Source: Stappia stellulata
GTDB taxonomy: Bacteria > Pseudomonadota > Alphaproteobacteria > Rhizobiales > Stappiaceae
Reading direction: 5' to 3'
Assembly (NCBI RefSeq): GCF_020176715.1
Contig: NZ_JAIVMF010000014.1
Location: 58,691 to 122,690 of the forward strand
Length of the DNA stretch: 64,000 nt
Positions 47,742 through 58,586 of this stretch are shown here, piece by piece. The number at the start of each line of letters is the position of its first letter. Position 1 is the first letter of the stretch. The translations under genes and the position numbers were made by a program. The notes below the pieces were generated by a model. The model ran no database searches and had not been told where the DNA came from. It saw only the letters and a list, made by a program, of their open reading frames with translations.

Positions 47742-49469
47742 ATGGCAGACTATTATCCGGTTTTGAAGAAGACCGTTGCTGCGCTTCCGGAAAACACCGG
47801 GGCAGCGCGGCGCGAAATCTATCAGCGCGCTCGAAAAGCCATCGTTGCCCAGTTGAAGGGCTACGATCCCCCGCTGTCACCATCGGAAATCACCGCCGAG
47901 CAGTTGCGGCTCGAGGAGTCGATCCGCAAGGTCGAGGCCGAAGCCGCCCGCGAAACGCTGGGTTACAGCCAGCCATCCACATCTGCCGCACCGGCGGCGC
48001 CGGCCAAACCGCCGGAAGCACAGCGCACGGAGCCCAAGCCGCCGGAACCCCGCACCTCGGCTGCGGCGGTCTCATCGCCCAAGGCAGAAGGCGCTGCAGC
48101 GCCGACCAAGGCGGATCCTGCACCCGCTGTCTCGTCGTCCGGATCGGGCGGTGAAGCGCCGGCCGGACCCGAAACGCTGAAAAATGCGATCGAAGATGCC
48201 CGCAAACTCGGCGCTTCGGCAGACAGCGCCGGGCGCAGCGCGCGCAATGCGTTCGACGGACAGCCAAGCGATCCGCAAAAGCGCGAACCCACGATCGGCA
48301 CGCCCGAACCCGACGCATCCGCTTCCAGTTCCACTTCCGGATCCACCGCGCGCCGCAGGTCTGCAACCGACGTCGGCGGCGCCACGCTTTCGGGATCCGG
48401 CGGACGGTCCTTGCCGCCGATCGACGGTCCGATGCAGGGATCGCGCCTGCCCGCGATCATTGGCGGCGTCGCCCTGCTGCTTCTTGTCGTCGGCGTTGGT
48501 GCCGTCGGCTACTCGCAGCGCGACGTCCTGAGCGACTTCTTCCTAGGCGACGACGGCGCGGCCACGACGGCGACCGCCCCCCAGACGCCGTCGGAGCCCG
48601 AGCAGCCCGCCGAAACCGAGGGCTCGCGCAAGAACGCCGCGCGGCTTCTCGACAACGGTGAAACCGCCATCGCCCCCGATGCGCGCAGCGTCACAACCAC
48701 GCGCATCACCCCGACGGCCCCGCAGACGGACCCGCTGGCGCCGACCGCTCCGGCTCCGGGCGAGACCCCCGCGGTCCGCAGCGTCGAGCCGGAAACACCG
48801 GCCGAGACCGGCGAGGCCCAGGTGGCCGAAACGCCGCAACAGGCTGCTCCCGACGCCCCGGCGCCGGAAACGCCGGCGCCGGTAGCACCTCCTGCCGCAC
48901 AGACAGCTCCGGATGCGCAGACCGCAGTCGTTGCCCAGCGTGCCTTCCTCTATGAAGAGGGTGTCGAACCGGGCAGTGCCGGCCAAGCCTCGTCCGGACA
49001 GACCATCTGGAGCGTCGCCGAGGAGACGATCGAGGGACGCACGGAAACGGTGTTGCGCATGCGCATCGAAGTGCCCGAGCGCAGCATTGTCGCAAATCTC
49101 TCGCTGCGTCCCAATCGCGACGACACCCTGCCGGCCAGCCATCTGCTCGAGGTCCGTTTCGACCTACCGCAGAACTTCTCCGGTCAGGGCGTTGCGGAAG
49201 TGCCGGGGCTTGTGATGAAGACCACGGAAGAGGCACGCGGCGATGCGCTGATCGGCGCCTCCGTGAAGGTTGCCGACGGGTTTTTCTGGGTCGCGCTGTC
49301 GAATATCCCGGACGAACGGGAGCGCAACCTGACGCTCCTGCAGGAACGCGGCTGGATCGACCTGCCGATGCTCTACGAGAACCGCAAGCGCGCCATTCTG
49401 ACGCTTGAAAAGGGCACGCCGGGAACCCGCGCCGTCGAACGGGCCGTCACTGCCTGGCGGGCCGAATAG
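47742..49469 (+). CDS. Low-complexity single-pass membrane protein downstream of purA
   Basis: 575 residues. An N-terminal conserved-looking segment (about 1-75, YYPVLKKTVAALPENTGAARREIYQRARKAIVAQL) is followed by a Pro/Ala/Ser/Glu-rich linker, one membrane helix (about 243-265, LPAIIGGVALLLLVVGVG), a second low-complexity region, and a folded C-terminal domain (about 400-575). I recall similar proteins next to purA in Rhizobiales, with no known function. The linker suggests it spans the periplasm. The gene stays GC-rich like its neighbours. Confidence 0.75.
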   Translation: MADYYPVLKKTVAALPENTGAARREIYQRARKAIVAQLKGYDPPLSPSEITAEQLRLEESIRKVEAEAARETLGYSQPSTSAAPAAPAKPPEAQRTEPKPPEPRTSAAAVSSPKAEGAAAPTKADPAPAVSSSGSGGEAPAGPETLKNAIEDARKLGASADSAGRSARNAFDGQPSDPQKREPTIGTPEPDASASSSTSGSTARRRSATDVGGATLSGSGGRSLPPIDGPMQGSRLPAIIGGVALLLLVVGVGAVGYSQRDVLSDFFLGDDGAATTATAPQTPSEPEQPAETEGSRKNAARLLDNGETAIAPDARSVTTTRITPTAPQTDPLAPTAPAPGETPAVRSVEPETPAETGEAQVAETPQQAAPDAPAPETPAPVAPPAAQTAPDAQTAVVAQRAFLYEEGVEPGSAGQASSGQTIWSVAEETIEGRTETVLRMRIEVPERSIVANLSLRPNRDDTLPASHLLEVRFDLPQNFSGQGVAEVPGLVMKTTEEARGDALIGASVKVADGFFWVALSNIPDERERNLTLLQERGWIDLPMLYENRKRAILTLEKGTPGTRAVERAVTAWRAE

Positions 49470-49500
49470 CCGTCGCCGCCACGCAGCAACAGACGTGAAA

Positions 49501-49527
49501 ACGGCCGGATGTGCCTCATCCGGCCGT
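49501..49527 (+). terminator. Strong intrinsic terminator
   Basis: ACGGCCGGATG (49501-49511) pairs perfectly with CATCCGGCCGT (49517-49527) around loop TGCCT, preceded by AAA and followed by TTCTTTTT. It ends the purA-downstream gene and may also serve serA, which converges from the right. Confidence 0.92.
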
Positions 49528-49588
49528 TTCTTTTTGTCTGACATCCGAAGCAAGATACGGCAGCCGCCGTGGCGACCGCCCGCGTGCT

Positions 49589-51175
49589 TCAGAAGCGCAG
49601 CGGCTTGGCCTGCTTCACATGCGGCAACGCGGCGATGCGCTCCAGCACCTCGGCCGGCACCTGTCCGTCGACCTCGACCAGGCAGATCGCATCGGCGCCA
49701 GCGGCGGTGCGGCCGAGGTTGAAGGTCGCGATGTTCACGCCGGCATCGCCCAGAACCGAGCCGAGATCGCCGATGAAGCCCGGCTTGTCCTCGTTGGTGA
49801 CATAGAGCATGTGCGGACCAAGTTCCGCTTCCATGTTGATGCCCTTGACCTGGATGATGCGCGGCTTGCCATCGGAGAACACGGTGCCGGCGACCGAGCG
49901 TTCCTGCCGGTCGGTGGTCACCGTGAGACGGATGTAGTTTTCATAGGCACCCGCCTGCGCGCGGCGCACCTCTTCCACCTTGATGCCGCGCTCGCGGGCC
50001 AGCACCGGCGCGGAGACCATGTTCACGGTCTGAAGCAGCGGCTGCAGCACACCGGTCAGGGCGGCAGCGGTCAGCGCCTTGACGTTCATCTCGGCCACGT
50101 CGCCCTCATACTCCAGCCGGACGCCGGCAAGGCCCGTCTCCGTGAGCTGGCCGGCAAAGGACCCGAGCAGTTCGGCAAGCTTGACGAAGGGCACCAGACG
50201 CGGCGCTTCCTCGGCCGTGATCGAGGGCATGTTGAGCGCGTTGGAAACGGCGCCCTTGACCAGATAGTCCGACATCTGCTCGGCCACCTGCAGCGCGACG
50301 TTTTCCTGCGCTTCGGAGGTCGACGCCCCCAGATGCGGCGTGCACACGAGATTGGGCGCGCCGAAGAGCGCATTCTCCGTCGCCGGTTCCTCGACGAAGA
50401 CATCGACGCCCGCGCCGCCGACCTTGCCGCTGTCGAGCCCGGCGCGCAGCGCCGCCTCGTCGACCAGTCCGCCGCGCGCGCAGTTGATGATGATCACGCC
50501 GTCGCGCATCTTCGCGATGGCCTTCGCATCGATGATATTGCGGGTCTTGTCGGTCAGCGGCGTGTGCAGCGTGATCGCATCGGCGCGCGCGAACAGCGTG
50601 TCGAGATCGACCTTCTCCACGCCAAGCTCGACGGCCCGCTCCTCCGACAGGAACGGATCGAAGGCCACAACCCGCATCTTCAGCCCGATGGCGCGTTCCG
50701 CGACGATCGAACCGATGTTGCCGCAGCCGATCAGGCCGAGCGTCTTCGACGTCAGCTCGGTGCCCATGAACTTCGACTTTTCCCACTTGCCGGCCTGGGT
50801 CGAGGCATCGGCTTTCGGGATCTGGCGGGCGACGGCGAACAGCATCGCAATGGCGTGTTCGGCGGTGGTAATGGAATTGCCGAAGGGCGTGTTCATGACG
50901 ATCACCCCCTTGGCGCTTGCCGCCGGAATGTCGACATTGTCGACGCCGATGCCGGCGCGGCCGACCACTTTCAGCCGGCTGGCCGCCGCGATCAGCTTGT
51001 CGGTGACCTTGGTTGCCGAGCGGATCGCCAGACCGTCGTACTGGTCGATGATCGAAAGCAGCCGGTCCTTGTCCTTGCCGATGTCGGGCTGGTAGTCGAC
51101 CTCGACGCCGCGCGACTTGAAGATGTCGACGGCGGCGGCGGACAGTTTATCGGAAATCAGCACCTTGGGCGCCAT
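49589..51175 (-). CDS. serA: D-3-phosphoglycerate dehydrogenase
   Basis: 528 residues of the long SerA type: a substrate/nucleotide-binding core (GCGNIGSIVAERAIGLKMRVVAFDP as the NAD Rossmann motif, NCARGGLVDE with the active Arg, and PHLGAST with the active His), an ASB domain, and a C-terminal ACT domain (about 455-528; GFIGDLGSVLGDAGVNIATFNLG). It oxidises 3-phosphoglycerate at the start of serine synthesis, and the ACT domain likely senses serine. It is 102 bases after serC in one unit controlled by the leader RNA. Confidence 0.97.
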   Translation of the reverse strand: MAPKVLISDKLSAAAVDIFKSRGVEVDYQPDIGKDKDRLLSIIDQYDGLAIRSATKVTDKLIAAASRLKVVGRAGIGVDNVDIPAASAKGVIVMNTPFGNSITTAEHAIAMLFAVARQIPKADASTQAGKWEKSKFMGTELTSKTLGLIGCGNIGSIVAERAIGLKMRVVAFDPFLSEERAVELGVEKVDLDTLFARADAITLHTPLTDKTRNIIDAKAIAKMRDGVIIINCARGGLVDEAALRAGLDSGKVGGAGVDVFVEEPATENALFGAPNLVCTPHLGASTSEAQENVALQVAEQMSDYLVKGAVSNALNMPSITAEEAPRLVPFVKLAELLGSFAGQLTETGLAGVRLEYEGDVAEMNVKALTAAALTGVLQPLLQTVNMVSAPVLARERGIKVEEVRRAQAGAYENYIRLTVTTDRQERSVAGTVFSDGKPRIIQVKGINMEAELGPHMLYVTNEDKPGFIGDLGSVLGDAGVNIATFNLGRTAAGADAICLVEVDGQVPAEVLERIAALPHVKQAKPLRF

Positions 51176-51277
51176 ATCAAAGCCTCCTTGCCGGGTCGCT
51201 GCGGGGATGGTTTCCCCGTCCCGCAGCCGACCGCAAACCTGTAGAAATGTCTGGACGTGTTGATGAAAGGGCTGCGC

Positions 51278-52453
51278 TCAGGCAGCCGCCTCCAGCGTTT
51301 CCGCCTGTTTGGCGAAGGCCCAGTCGAGCCAGGGCAGCAAAGCCTCGATATCCGAGGTCTCGACCGTCGCACCGCACCAGATGCGGAAGCCGCTCGGCGC
51401 ATCGCGGTAGGCTCCGATGTCGTAGGCGACACCTGCCTGATCCAGCGCAGTGGCCATCGCCTTCGCGAAAGCCGCCTGCGCGGCCGGGTCGAGCGATGCG
51501 ACCCGATCGTCGACGATCTTGAGACAGACCGAGGTGTTGGAGCGGGTGGCCGGATCTTCGGCCAGAAACCCGACCCAGGACGTGCGCGCCACCCAGTCGG
51601 CAATGGCACCGGCATTGGCATCGGCACGGGCGATCAGCGCGGCAAGGCCTCCGATCTGCTGTGCCCATTTCAGCGCGTCGATATAGTCCTCGACGCAAAG
51701 CATCGACGGCGTGTTGATGGTCTCGCCCTTGAAGATGCCCTCGATCAGCTTGCCGCCCTTGGTCAGGCGGAAGATCTTCGGCAGCGGCCAGGCCGGAGTA
51801 TGGCTTTCCAGCCGCTCGACTGCGCGCGGGCTCAGGATCAGCATGCCATGGGCCGCCTCGCCGCCCAGCACCTTCTGCCAGGAGAAGGTCACGACATCGA
51901 GCTTGGAGAAATCGAGCGACTGCGCGAAGGCGGCCGAGGTGGCATCGCAGATCGTCAGGCCTTCGCGGTCGGCCGGAATCCAGTCGCCGTTCGGCACGCG
52001 CACGCCGGAGGTGGTGCCGTTCCAGGTGAAGATCACGTCGCGGGAAAAATCGACCGCCCCGAGATCGGGGAGCTTGCCGTAGTCGGCGTCAAGCACGCGT
52101 GTATCGTCGAGCTTCAACTGCTTGACCGCGTCGGTCACCCAGCCGGCGCCGAAGCTTTCCCAGGCGAGCAGGTCGACGCCGCGCGGGCCGAGCAGCGACC
52201 ACATCGCCATTTCGACCGCGCCCGTGTCGGAGGCGGGCACGATGCCGATCCGGTAGTCGTCGGGAACGCCCAGAACCGCACGCGTCAGATCGATCGCCTC
52301 GGCAAGCTTCGCCTTGCCGGGCTTGGCCCGGTGGGAGCGACCGAGCGGCGCGTCATCGAGGGCTGCGGGGGACCAGCCGGGGCGCTTTGCGCAGGGGCCG
52401 GAGGAAAAACGCGGATTTTCCGGCCGCGTGGCCGGTTCATGCAAGTTGCTCAT
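51278..52453 (-). CDS. serC: Phosphoserine aminotransferase
   Basis: 391 residues of a PLP-dependent aminotransferase (fold I). The PLP-binding Lys lies in [21 protein letters not shown], and the N terminus [15 protein letters not shown] is the alphaproteobacterial SerC start. It converts 3-phosphohydroxypyruvate to phosphoserine (and can act in PLP synthesis). The ATG at 52453 has GGAAGGG six bases upstream; this Shine-Dalgarno lies in a leader hairpin. serA follows. Confidence 0.96.
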   Translation of the reverse strand: MSNLHEPATRPENPRFSSGPCAKRPGWSPAALDDAPLGRSHRAKPGKAKLAEAIDLTRAVLGVPDDYRIGIVPASDTGAVEMAMWSLLGPRGVDLLAWESFGAGWVTDAVKQLKLDDTRVLDADYGKLPDLGAVDFSRDVIFTWNGTTSGVRVPNGDWIPADREGLTICDATSAAFAQSLDFSKLDVVTFSWQKVLGGEAAHGMLILSPRAVERLESHTPAWPLPKIFRLTKGGKLIEGIFKGETINTPSMLCVEDYIDALKWAQQIGGLAALIARADANAGAIADWVARTSWVGFLAEDPATRSNTSVCLKIVDDRVASLDPAAQAAFAKAMATALDQAGVAYDIGAYRDAPSGFRIWCGATVETSDIEALLPWLDWAFAKQAETLEAAA

Positions 52454-52461
52454 CTGCTACC

Positions 52462-52508
52462 CTTCCAGATAGAAGCCCCTCGTTGGGGAGGGGTGTCCCG
52501 CACACGGG
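52462..52508 (-). ncRNA. serC leader RNA motif (cis-regulatory)
   Basis: Three short stems lie just before serC on the minus strand: CCCG/CGGG (52505-52508 with 52497-52500), GAGGGG/CCCCTC (52488-52493 with 52476-52481), and CTTC/GAAG (52472-52475 with 52462-52465), whose last arm contains part of the GGAAGGG Shine-Dalgarno. This layout matches my memory of the Rfam serC motif, found upstream of serC-serA in alphaproteobacteria and thought to control translation. The ligand, if any, is unknown. Confidence 0.8.
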
Positions 52509-52568
52509 CTTATCGGAAGGCTCGGTCCGGCGCAAGCTGGCAACAAGGTCGAAATGCGACCGAGACGA

Positions 52569-52591
52569 ATTTCATCATCACTGGATGAAAT
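52569..52591. repeat. Inverted repeat upstream of serC
   Basis: ATTTCATC (52569-52576) and GATGAAAT (52584-52591) form a perfect 8-bp stem with a 7-base loop in the AT-rich gap between serC and the ATPase gene. It could be an operator for serC or mark the edge of the foreign segment. Confidence 0.35.
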
Positions 52592-52618
52592 GCACAGGTG
52601 AACTTTTATGCACTACGT

Positions 52619-52664
52619 AGAGCTATTAAAAACTATCGAATTCATGTTAGTTTTATGTAGCTCT
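52619..52664. repeat. Symmetric interrupted inverted repeat upstream of the ATPase gene
   Basis: AGAGCTA-TTA-AAAACTA (52619-52635) mirrors TAGTTTT-ATG-TAGCTCT (52648-52664) around a 12-base centre containing GAATTC. Both 7-bp arms pair perfectly; the 3-base spacers are equal in length but mostly unpaired. It ends 32 bases before the ATPase ATG and could be an RNA hairpin, an operator with two half-sites per arm, or a recombination site. No such element occurs elsewhere that I noticed. Confidence 0.7.
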
Positions 52665-52696
52665 GACTAGCACATTATGGCTCCTGGAGGCTCGGT

Positions 52697-53869
52697 ATGG
52701 ACCCTGTAGCAAATCCTTTCTCACCTGGCGCAGGCTCACGCCCCCCGGAATTGGCCGGCAGGGAAGAAATAATTCGTGATGCCGAAGTAGGGCTGAAGCG
52801 CGTAATTATGGGAAAAAACGCCCAGAGCCAGATTTTCCTGGGACTAAGAGGTACTGGAAAGACCGTTCTTTTAAACGAAGTTTTAGATATCGCTGAGCGT
52901 GAGGGGTATATTTCCGCGTTTATTGAGGCTCCTGAGAATAAACCACTCACAGAAATGATATACCCTGCAATGCGACAAGTGCTCCGCAAGCTATCTGCAT
53001 TGGAAGGTGCCAAACACCTCGCAACGCGAGGCCTTCAAGCACTTCGTGGTTTCGCGAGTGTGTTCAAGATAAAACTTGGTGACGTTGAAATAGGCGTAGA
53101 TGCGGATCCAGGGGTCGCCGACAGCGGTCATTTGGACATCGACCTAGGTGATATGTTTGAGGCGATCGGTCGAGCCGCTCAAGCTGCGGGCAAAGGTTGG
53201 GTGCTCTTAATCGACGAAATCCAATACCTAAAAGAAGAAGAACTCGCGGCTGTCATTGTCGCGGTCCATCGCATGTCACAGCGCAAACTACCTGTCATGG
53301 TTTTTGCTGGTGGACTTCCACAAATTGCAAAACTATCAGGTGATGCAAAAAGCTATTCTGAAAGGCTATTCGTATACCTGAAAATAGATGCGCTTGATGA
53401 AGTTGCGGCACATGATGCAATTACCAAACCACTTGATGCTGAAAACGTAAAGATCGAGAATGACGCAATATCGAAGATAAATAAAATGACATCAGGATAT
53501 CCATTTTTTCTCCAAGAATGGGGACATCATGCGTGGAATGTTGCTGATGGAAGCCCAATTGATATTAATGATATAGAAAGAGCTACCGAAAAAGCTTTTG
53601 CTCGTCTAGATGACGGCTTCTTTCGTGTCCGTTTTGACCGTCTTACCAATGCTGAAGTTGACTATGTAGAGGCCATGGCGAGTTTAGGAAATGGCCCCTA
53701 CAAAGTAAATGATGTCGCGAAAGCGTTAGGAAAAGATCCAAAATCCTTAGGTCCGAGACGGGCCAGCATCATTACAAAAGGCATGATTTACTCACCTTCG
53801 TATGGTGAGATAGACTTCACTGTTCCATTGTTTGATGATTTTTTGCGAAGGACTAGGCTTGAGATTTAA
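52697..53869 (+). CDS. Low-GC lone AAA/P-loop ATPase (Orc1/Cdc6-like), probably acquired
   Basis: 390 residues: an N-terminal NPFSPGAGSRPPELAGREEII motif, Walker A GLRGTGKT (49-56), Walker B LLIDEIQYL with DE 173-174, a sensor region AGGLPQ (204-209), SYSERLFVYLKIDAL (Arg finger-like), GYPFFLQEW (268-276), and a C-terminal winged-helix-like part. This resembles AAA_16/ATPase_2 proteins that occur singly in islands across bacteria. GC is clearly below that of all neighbours (many AAA, ATA and TTA codons). GGAGG is six bases before the ATG at 52697. No partner gene is adjacent. Function unknown. Confidence 0.85.
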   Translation: MDPVANPFSPGAGSRPPELAGREEIIRDAEVGLKRVIMGKNAQSQIFLGLRGTGKTVLLNEVLDIAEREGYISAFIEAPENKPLTEMIYPAMRQVLRKLSALEGAKHLATRGLQALRGFASVFKIKLGDVEIGVDADPGVADSGHLDIDLGDMFEAIGRAAQAAGKGWVLLIDEIQYLKEEELAAVIVAVHRMSQRKLPVMVFAGGLPQIAKLSGDAKSYSERLFVYLKIDALDEVAAHDAITKPLDAENVKIENDAISKINKMTSGYPFFLQEWGHHAWNVADGSPIDINDIERATEKAFARLDDGFFRVRFDRLTNAEVDYVEAMASLGNGPYKVNDVAKALGKDPKSLGPRRASIITKGMIYSPSYGEIDFTVPLFDDFLRRTRLEI

Positions 53870-53941
53870 TATTATCGGGAGGATAAGCTTCCATATCAAA
53901 ATCTAACCAGTGAAGATTCGCTGCCACTCCCAAACGAAAAA

Positions 53942-53965
53942 GGCCGGGCGCTGTGGCGCCCGGCC
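53942..53965. terminator. Bidirectional terminator
   Basis: GGCCGGGCGC (53942-53951) and GCGCCCGGCC (53956-53965) flank loop TGTG, with AAAAA before and TTTT after, so it works on both strands. It separates the ATPase gene from the convergent Omp gene. Confidence 0.92.
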
Positions 53966-53991
53966 TTTTCTTGCATTCCACCGAAAGCCGA

Positions 53992-54786
53992 TCAGTACTT
54001 GGTGATGATCGGCTCGGGAATGTAGCTCGGCGTCGAGTTGAACGTGTAGCGCGCGCCGACGCGGAACTCGTGCGCCTGCAAGTCCTCGTAGCGGATCTTG
54101 CGCGACGGGTTCGGAGCGCCCGTGCTGAAGCTCTTCGAATAGACATTGCCGATGTTGAGGTAGCGGTAACCCGCATCGATCGACCAGTTTTCGTCGATCG
54201 CGTAGGAGCCACCCGCCATCAGCGCCCAGGCGAAGTTCCAGGTGCTGTCGCCGGGATAGGTGCCGCTCGCGCCATTCGGATTCGAGAACTTGATATTGTC
54301 CACGTTGACATAGGCCGCACCGATACCGGCGCCGACATAGGGCGTGAACCCGCGCCAGGTGCCGATGTCGACATAGCCGTTCAGCATGAACGTCAGGACG
54401 TCGATATCGGCCGTCTCGGTGGAGAAACCGGCCGCACCGCCTGCACCGCAGGTCGTACAAGGGGCGTAGCCCTTGAACTTGGCGGGGAATTCATAGTCGA
54501 CGGTAAGATCCGCGCGCAGGAAATCGGAAAACTTGTAACCGACACCGGCACCGATCATCCCGGTGTTGTTGAGTTTTTCGTTGGTGAAGTCGAGAGCGCC
54601 ATAACCGACGGTCGGGGCTTGATACACCTTGTAGCCGATGTCGCCACGAAGATACCATCCACCAGCGACGACAGGCACCTGCGGCACATGTTCGATCACC
54701 GGAACGGGCATATCCGCCGCGTGTACAGCTGACGAGACGATCATCGCGACGCCAGCCAGGCAAAGTTTTGTAAAGTGGCTGCTCAT
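53992..54786 (-). CDS. Outer-membrane beta-barrel protein (Omp25/Omp31-like)
   Basis: 264 residues: a signal peptide (MSSHFTKLCLAGVAMIVSSAVHAA), then a beta-barrel with alternating aromatic strands (GGWYLRGDIGYK, GAGVGYKFSDFLRADLTVDYEF, FTPYVGAGIGAAYV, WSIDAGYRYLNIG), ending FRVGARYTFNS...ITKY with a terminal aromatic. This is the OMP_b-brl pattern of Rhizobiales Omp25/Omp31 proteins. A CTTCG/CxxC-like insert is at CTTCG (about residues 110-113). The ATG at 54786 fits the signal peptide. A perfect CtrA box lies upstream. Confidence 0.9.
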   Translation of the reverse strand: MSSHFTKLCLAGVAMIVSSAVHAADMPVPVIEHVPQVPVVAGGWYLRGDIGYKVYQAPTVGYGALDFTNEKLNNTGMIGAGVGYKFSDFLRADLTVDYEFPAKFKGYAPCTTCGAGGAAGFSTETADIDVLTFMLNGYVDIGTWRGFTPYVGAGIGAAYVNVDNIKFSNPNGASGTYPGDSTWNFAWALMAGGSYAIDENWSIDAGYRYLNIGNVYSKSFSTGAPNPSRKIRYEDLQAHEFRVGARYTFNSTPSYIPEPIITKY

Positions 54787-54872
54787 GTCTCGGTCCTCGT
54801 TGGATAGCGTCCGAAAAGTCTGTTCTTGCCGGCCGCGCACGTGAAACACGAGGGTAGAATTGCCGAAAATAC

Positions 54873-54888
54873 TTAAGAGCCACTTAAC
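54873..54888. promoter_or_regulatory. CtrA box upstream of the Omp gene
   Basis: TTAA-GAGCCAC-TTAAC is an exact match to the CtrA consensus TTAA-N7-TTAAC, 87-102 bases before the Omp start. Further TTAAC half-sites are at 54897 and 54916. In Brucella, CtrA controls the related Omp25. Confidence 0.78.
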
Positions 54889-55077
54889 CCTAAAAATTAA
54901 CCGCGCTTTTTTACCTTAACAAAAAGTAAAAGAATGCCGGCGCGTTGCTTCCTGCGACGGTTCTCCACGGATTTGGGTTACCAAGTGATGAACACAGGGC
55001 GATACGCCCCGTTCGACACGGCCGTCGGGCAGGCATCGGCACGCTAAAGCTCAACCGGGACGAGAAAGACGCCGCCT

Positions 55078-56424
55078 TCAGGCAGCCGCATGGGTCACGG
55101 CGTCGACAATCCGCTCGACGACGCCGGCGAGCACGTCCTCATTGTCGGCCTCGCCCATCACGCGGATCAGCGGCTCGGTGCCCGACGGGCGGATCACCAG
55201 ACGGCCGGAATTGCCAAGGGTCTTGCGCCCCTCTTCGATCGCCGCCAGGACATCCGGGTTTTCCAGCGGCTTCGAGCCCTGATAGCGGACATTCCTGAGG
55301 ATCTGCGGCACAGGGTCGAAGCGCCGGCAGACCTCGGACACCGGCCGGCCCAGCTTGGAGACGCAGGCAAGCACCTGCAGCGCTGCGACCAGCCCGTCAC
55401 CGGTGGTCGCGAAATCCGACAAGACGATGTGGCCCGACTGTTCGCCGCCGACGTTGTAGCCGTGCTGGCGCATGTGCTCGACCACATAGCGGTCGCCGAC
55501 CTGGGTGCGTGCGAGGCTGAGACCAAGCCCGCCGAGATAGCGTTCCAGACCGAGGTTCGACATCACTGTCGCCACGATCCCGGACGCGGACAGCCGGCCG
55601 TCCTCGAGCCAGGACTGCGCAACCACGGCCATCAGTTGGTCGCCATCGACCACCTGCCCGTTTTCATCGACGATGATCACCCGGTCCGCGTCGCCGTCGA
55701 GCGCAATGCCGATGTCCGCGCGCACCTCGTGAACCTTGCGGCACAGGGCCTCGGTGTCCGTCGATCCGCATTTCAGATTGATGTTGTAGCCGTCCGGCTC
55801 ATCGCCAATGGCGATCACATCCGCGCCCAGTTCCCACAGCGCTTCCGGGGCGACCTTATAGGCCGCGCCATTCGCGCAATCGACGACGATGCGCAATCCG
55901 GACAGGCTCATCTCGCGCGGCAGCGTGCGCTTGGCGAACTCCACGTAGCGGTCGCGCATTCCGTCGATCCGGCGCGCGCGGCCGAGCTTCGAGGGCGCAA
56001 CCAGCATCGATGCCGAATCGCGCTCGATCAGAACCTCGATCTCCTTTTCCACCGCATCCGACAGCTTGTAGCCATCGGGGCCGAAGAACTTGATGCCATT
56101 GTCCTGATACGGATTGTGCGACGCCGAGATCATCACCCCGAGGTCGGCGCGGACCGAGCGGGTCAGCATGGCGACCGCCGGCGTCGGCATCGGACCGAGC
56201 AAAAGCACGTCGAGGCCAACGGAGGTGAAACCGGCAACAAGCGCGTTTTCAATCATGTAGCCGGACAGGCGGGTATCCTTGCCGATCACGACACGGTGGC
56301 GATGGGAGCCATTGCGGAAGGAGACGCCGGCAGCCATGCCGACCTTGAGCGCGATATCCGGCGTCATCGGCGCCCGGTTGGCCGTGCCGCGAATTCCATC
56401 CGTTCCGAAATATTTGCGTGTCAT
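55078..56424 (-). CDS. glmM: Phosphoglucosamine mutase
   Basis: 448 residues. GlmM converts glucosamine-6-phosphate to glucosamine-1-phosphate for peptidoglycan and LPS. The phosphorylated Ser102 is in [26 protein letters not shown], the metal loop is DGDADR, the sugar loop is GGEQSGHI and the C-terminal phosphate-binding loop is [14 protein letters not shown]. Start [13 protein letters not shown] is typical. It follows ftsH by 174 bases in the same direction. Confidence 0.97.
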   Translation of the reverse strand: MTRKYFGTDGIRGTANRAPMTPDIALKVGMAAGVSFRNGSHRHRVVIGKDTRLSGYMIENALVAGFTSVGLDVLLLGPMPTPAVAMLTRSVRADLGVMISASHNPYQDNGIKFFGPDGYKLSDAVEKEIEVLIERDSASMLVAPSKLGRARRIDGMRDRYVEFAKRTLPREMSLSGLRIVVDCANGAAYKVAPEALWELGADVIAIGDEPDGYNINLKCGSTDTEALCRKVHEVRADIGIALDGDADRVIIVDENGQVVDGDQLMAVVAQSWLEDGRLSASGIVATVMSNLGLERYLGGLGLSLARTQVGDRYVVEHMRQHGYNVGGEQSGHIVLSDFATTGDGLVAALQVLACVSKLGRPVSEVCRRFDPVPQILRNVRYQGSKPLENPDVLAAIEEGRKTLGNSGRLVIRPSGTEPLIRVMGEADNEDVLAGVVERIVDAVTHAAA

Positions 56425-56544
56425 GTGAACCCTGCCACGTCCTGCAATAAGCCCCGGGCGACGGGACGAGATCCGCCGCGCTGCGTTTCACTATCATCAT
56501 CAACACGCAAACACGTTCAAAATTTGTGTTCATTCGTAACAAAA

Positions 56545-56571
56545 CGGCCCGGCGACAAGGCCGCCGGGCCG
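56545..56571 (-). terminator. Terminator of ftsH
   Basis: On the minus strand, CGGCCCGGCG (56562-56571) pairs with CGCCGGGCCG (56545-56554), a 10-bp stem with a 7-base loop, followed by TTTTG. It lies 27 bases after the ftsH stop and before the glmM start. Confidence 0.85.
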
Positions 56572-56598
56572 GATATGTCCTGCAATCGCGCGGCTAGC

Positions 56599-58527
<1,929 letters not shown>

Positions 58528-58586
58528 TGCGTTTCCTTCACCGCGGGCGCGCGGCGGTCTGCGCCGGGGACGATAAGCATAGACTG

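Noticed and set aside
52619..52697. A retron-like msr/msd before the ATPase
   Set aside because: There is no reverse transcriptase gene nearby and no branching guanosine context; only a hairpin is seen.
52560..53940. Direct repeats or attachment sites flanking the ATPase
   Set aside because: Comparing both flanks by eye gave no repeat longer than about six bases, and there is no tRNA or integrase at the site.
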